Source of the DNA: JAGRKR01 sp041397725
GTDB lineage: Bacteria; Pseudomonadota; Alphaproteobacteria; Rhizobiales; Hyphomicrobiaceae
DNA length: 64,000 bases
NCBI GenBank assembly: GCA_041397725.1
Contig: JAWKVZ010000005.1
Coordinates: 186,001 to 250,000 of the forward strand
Reading direction: 5' to 3'
Positions 60,873-64,000 of the stretch are shown in pieces (position 1 is the stretch's first letter; every line of letters begins with the position of its first letter). The notes beneath the pieces were generated by a model. It had not been told where the DNA came from, did not search any database, and worked only from the letters and a program-made list of their open reading frames with translations. The position numbers and the translations under genes are program-made.

Positions 60873-62336
60873 ATGGGCAAGGTCGATGTGGTCATTCGCA
60901 ACGCGCGGCTGATCGATGGCACGGGCGCGCCGTCCCGCACGGGCGATCTCGCCGTCACGGGCGATCGCATCTCGGCGATGGGCGGGACGCTCGCGGTTTC
61001 CGCGGAACGCGAAATCGACGCCCAGGGCAAGGTGCTCGCGCCGGGCTTCATCGATGCCCATACCCATGACGATCGCATCGTACTGGTCGATCCGGGGATG
61101 GCCTGCAAGGTCAGTCAGGGCGTGACGACGGTGGTCACGGGCAATTGCGGTATCTCCATCGCGCCCGTCACCGTGCCGAGCCGCCCGCCGGCGCCGCTCG
61201 ATCTCATCTGCCCCGAGCCTCAGCACTTCTTCGCGTCCTTCGCCGACTATTTCACAGCCCTGGACAAGGCGCCGCCGGCGCTCAACGTGGTGGCGCAGGC
61301 CGGGCACTCCTCCCTGCGCGTCATGGCCATGGATCGGCTCGACCGCCCGGCGACGGCGGCCGAGATCGAGACCATGCGCAAGACGCTGCGCCAGGCGCTC
61401 CAGGAGGGGGCGGCGGGGCTCTCGACCGGGCTCTTCTATCCACCGGCCGTGAGCGCTCCGACCGAGGAGGTGGAGGCGCTGGCCGAGGTCGTGCACGAGT
61501 TCTCCGGGTTCCATTCGACGCACATGCGCGACGAAGGGGAGGGGGTGCTCGAGTCTCTCGCCGAGAGCTTCCGGATCGGACGCACGGCCAAGATCCCCGT
61601 GGTCATCTCTCACCACAAGTGCACCGGCACCGAGAACCATGGTCGCTCGGTGAGCACGCTGGCCGCCATCGAGGCGGCGCGCAGGAGCCAGCCGATCGGC
61701 CTCGATGCCTACCCCTATATCGCCAGCAGCACGATCCTGAAGAAGGATCGTGTCGGCAGTGCCACGCGCACGCTCGTCACCTGGTCGACACAGCGCCCGG
61801 ACCTCTCGGGGCGGGATCTCGCCGACATCGCCGCCGAGCTCGGCGTCTCGCCCGAGGAAGCCGTGGACCAGCTCTCCCCGGCAGGTGCGATCTACTTCAT
61901 GATGAGCGAGGACGACGTGCAGCGCATCCTCAAGTATCCGGCCACGATGATCGGCTCGGACGGCCTTCCGCACGACGCCCATCCCCATCCCCGGCTCTGG
62001 GGCACCTTCCCGCGCGTGCTCGGCCACTACGCGCGCGACGTCGGCCTGTTCCCGCTCGAGGAGGCGGTGCGCAAGATGACCTCGCTGACGGCGCGGACCT
62101 TCGGCATCAAGGATCGCGGGGTGCTCGCGGAGGGTGCATTCGCCGATCTCGTGCTGTTCGATGCCGGCGCGATCGAGGATTCCGCCACGTTCGAGCAGCC
62201 GACCACGCCGGCTGCCGGCATCGTCACGGTGCTCGTCAATGGCAAGGCGGTCTGGGAGGCCGGGCGCGCCACGGGGGCGAGGTCGGGGCGCGGCCTCCGG
62301 CGGGAGCAGCTCACGCCGCTCGCCTTCGCGAGCTGA
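60873..62336 (+). CDS. N-acyl-D-amino-acid deacylase (D-aminoacylase) family amidohydrolase
   Basis: A 487-residue metal-dependent amidohydrolase. Metal site HxH is in PGFIDAHTHDDRI (His 63, His 65), and the D-aminoacylase-specific Cys is in TGNCGIS near residue 92. GFHSTHMRDEG and VISHHKCTG supply further His ligands, and SDGLPHDAHPHPRLWGTFPRVLG carries the active-site Asp. This set matches D-aminoacylases, which release D-amino acids from N-acyl forms; dihydropyrimidinase-like activities cannot be excluded. ATG 60873 has AGGGAGA upstream. It is probably co-transcribed with the gamma-glutamyltransferase copy 2. Confidence 0.88.
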   Translation: MGKVDVVIRNARLIDGTGAPSRTGDLAVTGDRISAMGGTLAVSAEREIDAQGKVLAPGFIDAHTHDDRIVLVDPGMACKVSQGVTTVVTGNCGISIAPVTVPSRPPAPLDLICPEPQHFFASFADYFTALDKAPPALNVVAQAGHSSLRVMAMDRLDRPATAAEIETMRKTLRQALQEGAAGLSTGLFYPPAVSAPTEEVEALAEVVHEFSGFHSTHMRDEGEGVLESLAESFRIGRTAKIPVVISHHKCTGTENHGRSVSTLAAIEAARRSQPIGLDAYPYIASSTILKKDRVGSATRTLVTWSTQRPDLSGRDLADIAAELGVSPEEAVDQLSPAGAIYFMMSEDDVQRILKYPATMIGSDGLPHDAHPHPRLWGTFPRVLGHYARDVGLFPLEEAVRKMTSLTARTFGIKDRGVLAEGAFADLVLFDAGAIEDSATFEQPTTPAAGIVTVLVNGKAVWEAGRATGARSGRGLRREQLTPLAFAS

Positions 62337-62353
62337 CGAGGCAGGTCGGCCAA

Positions 62354-62368
62354 TTAAGGTGTGCTTAA
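62354..62368 (+). promoter_or_regulatory. Consensus CtrA-binding site TTAA-N7-TTAA
   Basis: TTAA at 62354-62357 and again at 62365-62368 with exactly seven bases between. Each TTAA continues as TTAAGG. This is the full CtrA box of alphaproteobacteria. It lies 67 bases before the 47-residue secreted-peptide gene. TTAA is rare in this GC-rich window, and no second such pair was noticed. Confidence 0.6.
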
Positions 62369-62434
62369 GGCTGAGGCTGCACTCTGGGGGCCCGCCAGCT
62401 CACGCGCTGGCGCGTCACCCCGGAGGCTTTCGCC

Positions 62435-62578
62435 ATGTCGATCCGTCGTTCTCTGCTGATGCTGGCGCTGATCGGCACCACTATCGCCTGCCTCGGGCTC
62501 TCTGCACCTGCCGCGATCGAGGGTGATCTTGCTGCCGAAAGCAATGTGACGGGCAGCGCCATCAGCGGACCGGTCTGA
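62435..62578 (+). CDS. 47-residue secreted peptide of unknown function
   Basis: The frame starts MSIRRSLLMLALIGTTIACL and continues with GLSAPAAIEGDLAAESNVTGSAISGPV. The first 27 residues are a signal peptide with cleavage expected after SAPA or nearby, leaving about 20 mature residues that are small and uncharged apart from acidic positions. The ribosome-binding site is a perfect GGAGG eight bases before the ATG. No match to a named family is recognised. It stands alone between the D-aminoacylase and the isomerase genes, with the CtrA site upstream. It could be a pilin-like, signalling or cell-surface peptide; none of these is shown. Confidence 0.6.
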   Translation: MSIRRSLLMLALIGTTIACLGLSAPAAIEGDLAAESNVTGSAISGPV

Positions 62579-62604
62579 GCAGCGCGCAGGCCACTCAAAC
62601 TCCA

Positions 62605-63381
62605 TCAGCCGAGCTTGACGCCGAGCTTCTGCGCCCAGACGAGGCCCTCGCGCGTGCCGTTGCGCGGGCGATACTCACAACCGACGAAACCGGTGTAGCC
62701 GAGGTCGTCGATCAGGCGGAAGATCGAGCTGTAATTGATTTCCCCGTCGTCCGGCTCGCCGCGATCCGGTGGATTTGCGATCTGCATGTGGCGTGTCAGC
62801 GGCATGAACTCGCGCAGCGCGGCCGTCAGGTCGCCGGCGACGATCTGGCGATGGTAGACGTCGAGTTGCAGTCCGAGGTGGGGCGAGCCGACCTCGGCGA
62901 TGATGTCGCGCGCATCCTCCAGCCGATTGAGGAAGTAGCCGGGGACGTCGCGCGCATTGATCGGCTCGATCAGGATCTCGACGCCATGCCGGCCGGCGAT
63001 CTCGGTGGCCTTGCGCAGATTGGCGATGAAAGTTGCGCGCTCCGCCCCGTGCTGGTGGAGGCCCGCCATGGCATGCAGGCGGCGGCACCCGGTCGCCTCG
63101 GCGTAGCGGAGCGCAAGGTCGAGGGCTCGGGCGAAATCCGCCTCGCGCCCGGCGAGTGCGGCAAGGCCTCGCTCGCCTTGCTCGGCATTGCCGGGCGGCA
63201 GGTTGAAAAGCGCCTGCGTCAGTCCGTTAGCCTCGAGCCGCGCCCGGACCTCGGCCGCCGGCTGCTCGTAGGGAAAAAGCACCTCGACGGCCTTGAAGCC
63301 AGCAGAGGCCGCCGCCGCGAACCGATCGAGAAACGGCACCTCGTTGAACATCATCGACAGGTTGGCGGCGAACCTCGGCAT
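62605..63381 (-). CDS. Hydroxypyruvate isomerase-type TIM-barrel protein (Hyi/OtnI-like)
   Basis: A 258-residue xylose-isomerase-like TIM barrel. It opens FAANLSMMFNEVPFLDRFAAAASAGF, with the metal ligands probably in HGVEILIEPINARDVPGYFLN (Glu), LGLQLDVYHRQI (Asp), and FVGCEYRPRNGTREGL near the C-terminus. The family interconverts hydroxypyruvate and tartronate semialdehyde, or 2- and 3-oxo-tetronate (OtnI). The otnK/otnC pair at 43903-45970 would use the latter, but it is 17 kb away. A hydroxypyruvate role would link to the glycerate kinase at 21312. It lies 12 bases from the next gene upstream on the strand and is probably co-transcribed with it. Confidence 0.85.
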   Translation of the reverse strand: MPRFAANLSMMFNEVPFLDRFAAAASAGFKAVEVLFPYEQPAAEVRARLEANGLTQALFNLPPGNAEQGERGLAALAGREADFARALDLALRYAEATGCRRLHAMAGLHQHGAERATFIANLRKATEIAGRHGVEILIEPINARDVPGYFLNRLEDARDIIAEVGSPHLGLQLDVYHRQIVAGDLTAALREFMPLTRHMQIANPPDRGEPDDGEINYSSIFRLIDDLGYTGFVGCEYRPRNGTREGLVWAQKLGVKLG

Positions 63382-63393
63382 AGGGTGACCTCG

Positions 63394-64000
63394 TTATTCG
63401 CAGACGACGACGCGCTGGCGCTGCTCGCCGAGCCCGTGAATGCCGAGACGCATCGTGTCGCCCGGCTTGAGGAAGAGCGGCGGCTTGTGGCCGAGCCCGA
63501 CACCCGGCGGCGTGCCGGTCGGGATAACGTCACCGGGCTCGAGGGTCATGAACCGGGAGATGTAGGAGACCAGGTGGGCAACGCCGAAGATCATGGTGGC
63601 GGTGCTGCCCTTCTGGCGCATGGTTCCGTTGACCTCGAGGAACATGTCGAGCTTGCCCGCGTCGGCGATCTCGTCCCGGGTCACAAGCCACGGGCCGAGC
63701 GGCGCGAACGTGTCGTGCGACTTGCCCTTGATCCACTGGCCTGTGCTCTCGATCTGGAAAGCGCGCTCGGAGACGTCGTTCATGACGCAGAAGCCGGCGA
63801 CGTGGCTCATGGCGTCGGCCTCCGACACGTAGCGGGCGCGCGAGCCGATGACGATGGTGAGCTCCACCTCCCAGTCGAGCTTGGTCGAGCCCTTGGGCTG
63901 GATCACGTCGTCGTTGGGACCGCAGAGCGAGGTCACGGCCTTGGCGAACAGCACGGGCTCGCGCGGCGGCTCGAGGCCGGCCTCCTTGGCATGGTCGGCG
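63394..64000 (-). CDS. Fumarylacetoacetate hydrolase family protein, C-terminal part
   Basis: The 5' end of this gene lies beyond the window; about 201 residues are present. The frame enters as ADHAKEAGLEPPREPVLFAKAVTSLCGPND, then STKLDWEVELTIVIG with two metal-binding acids, GFCVMNDVSERAFQ, GQWIKGKSHDTFAPLGPWLVT and the closing GDVIPTGTPPGVGLGHKPPLFLKPGD. These are the FAH-superfamily signatures shared by fumarylpyruvate hydrolases, oxaloacetate decarboxylase-like and 2-hydroxyhepta-2,4-diene-1,7-dioate isomerase-type enzymes. The exact substrate is unknown. It leads the hydroxypyruvate-isomerase-type gene. Confidence 0.88.
   Translation of the reverse strand, partial: ADHAKEAGLEPPREPVLFAKAVTSLCGPNDDVIQPKGSTKLDWEVELTIVIGSRARYVSEADAMSHVAGFCVMNDVSERAFQIESTGQWIKGKSHDTFAPLGPWLVTRDEIADAGKLDMFLEVNGTMRQKGSTATMIFGVAHLVSYISRFMTLEPGDVIPTGTPPGVGLGHKPPLFLKPGDTMRLGIHGLGEQRQRVVVCE

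Overview
The window is high-GC alphaproteobacterial chromosome, most like the Hyphomicrobiales. The evidence is a set of small families typical of that group: GapR/DUF2312, DUF1036, DUF1244, DUF882, DUF465 and DUF6476 divergent to an RluD-type synthase. A canonical CtrA site (TTAA-N7-TTAA) also fits. No integrase, transposase, CRISPR array or phage gene was seen. Gene order mixes housekeeping stretches with catabolic accessory blocks, and both strands are used.

Layout. 1-6422: end of a CoA-ligase-type gene, DUF2189 membrane protein, MtgA, a polyprenyl synthase (IspA), a VOC protein, a 1.1-kb stretch without a convincing gene, and an exported protein of unknown function. 6521-12303: a same-strand acyl-CoA island (AidB-like dehydrogenase, two-subunit CoA-transferase, CaiB/BaiF CoA-transferase, luciferase-like oxidoreductase). 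12331-30764: mostly housekeeping (TMEM43, a PHB_acc_N protein, PurE/PurK, two DUF465 proteins, DUF882, GapR, pyruvate kinase, glycerate 2-kinase, N-formylglutamate amidohydrolase, Cfa, GlyQ, a MetE-like protein, tRNA-Leu(TAA), a selenocysteine tRNA and an SDR). 30825-35099: a multi-pass membrane protein, a thioesterase, a second CaiB/BaiF protein and a zinc alcohol dehydrogenase.

35241-41721 is a minus-strand organosulfur operon: TRAP permease remnant, TAXI binding protein, choline-sulfatase-type sulfatase, GMC oxidoreductase and sulfoacetaldehyde acetyltransferase (Xsc). A sensible reading is oxidation of an alcohol such as isethionate to sulfoacetaldehyde by the GMC enzyme, then cleavage by Xsc to acetyl phosphate and sulfite. 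A TauE/SafE exporter at 53564-54289 could remove the sulfite. 42114-46785 holds a Tat-exported PhoD phosphatase, the OtnK/OtnC pair and a haloacid dehalogenase whose divergent LysR regulator is reduced to 19 codons.

47188-48866 is a compact redox- or metal-looking module: a MarR regulator with a five-cysteine tail, divergent from an exported protein and a CxxC thioredoxin-like protein, with matching operator-like repeats in the shared promoter. 49017-52128 carries tRNA-Glu(CTC), a three-copy palindromic repeat, DUF6476, an RluD-type synthase and IspG. After a degenerate receiver/kinase-like protein and TauE come a second luciferase-like oxidoreductase and a Tat-exported DsrE protein. The last block (56264-64000) is dominated by amide-bond hydrolases: two gamma-glutamyltransferase-family enzymes, a C45 acyltransferase/peptidase and a D-aminoacylase. 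A 47-residue secreted peptide behind the CtrA site, a hydroxypyruvate-isomerase-type protein and a partial fumarylacetoacetate-hydrolase-type protein follow.

All functions are read from sequence alone. Family names rest on recognised motifs, and pathway roles are inference unless stated.
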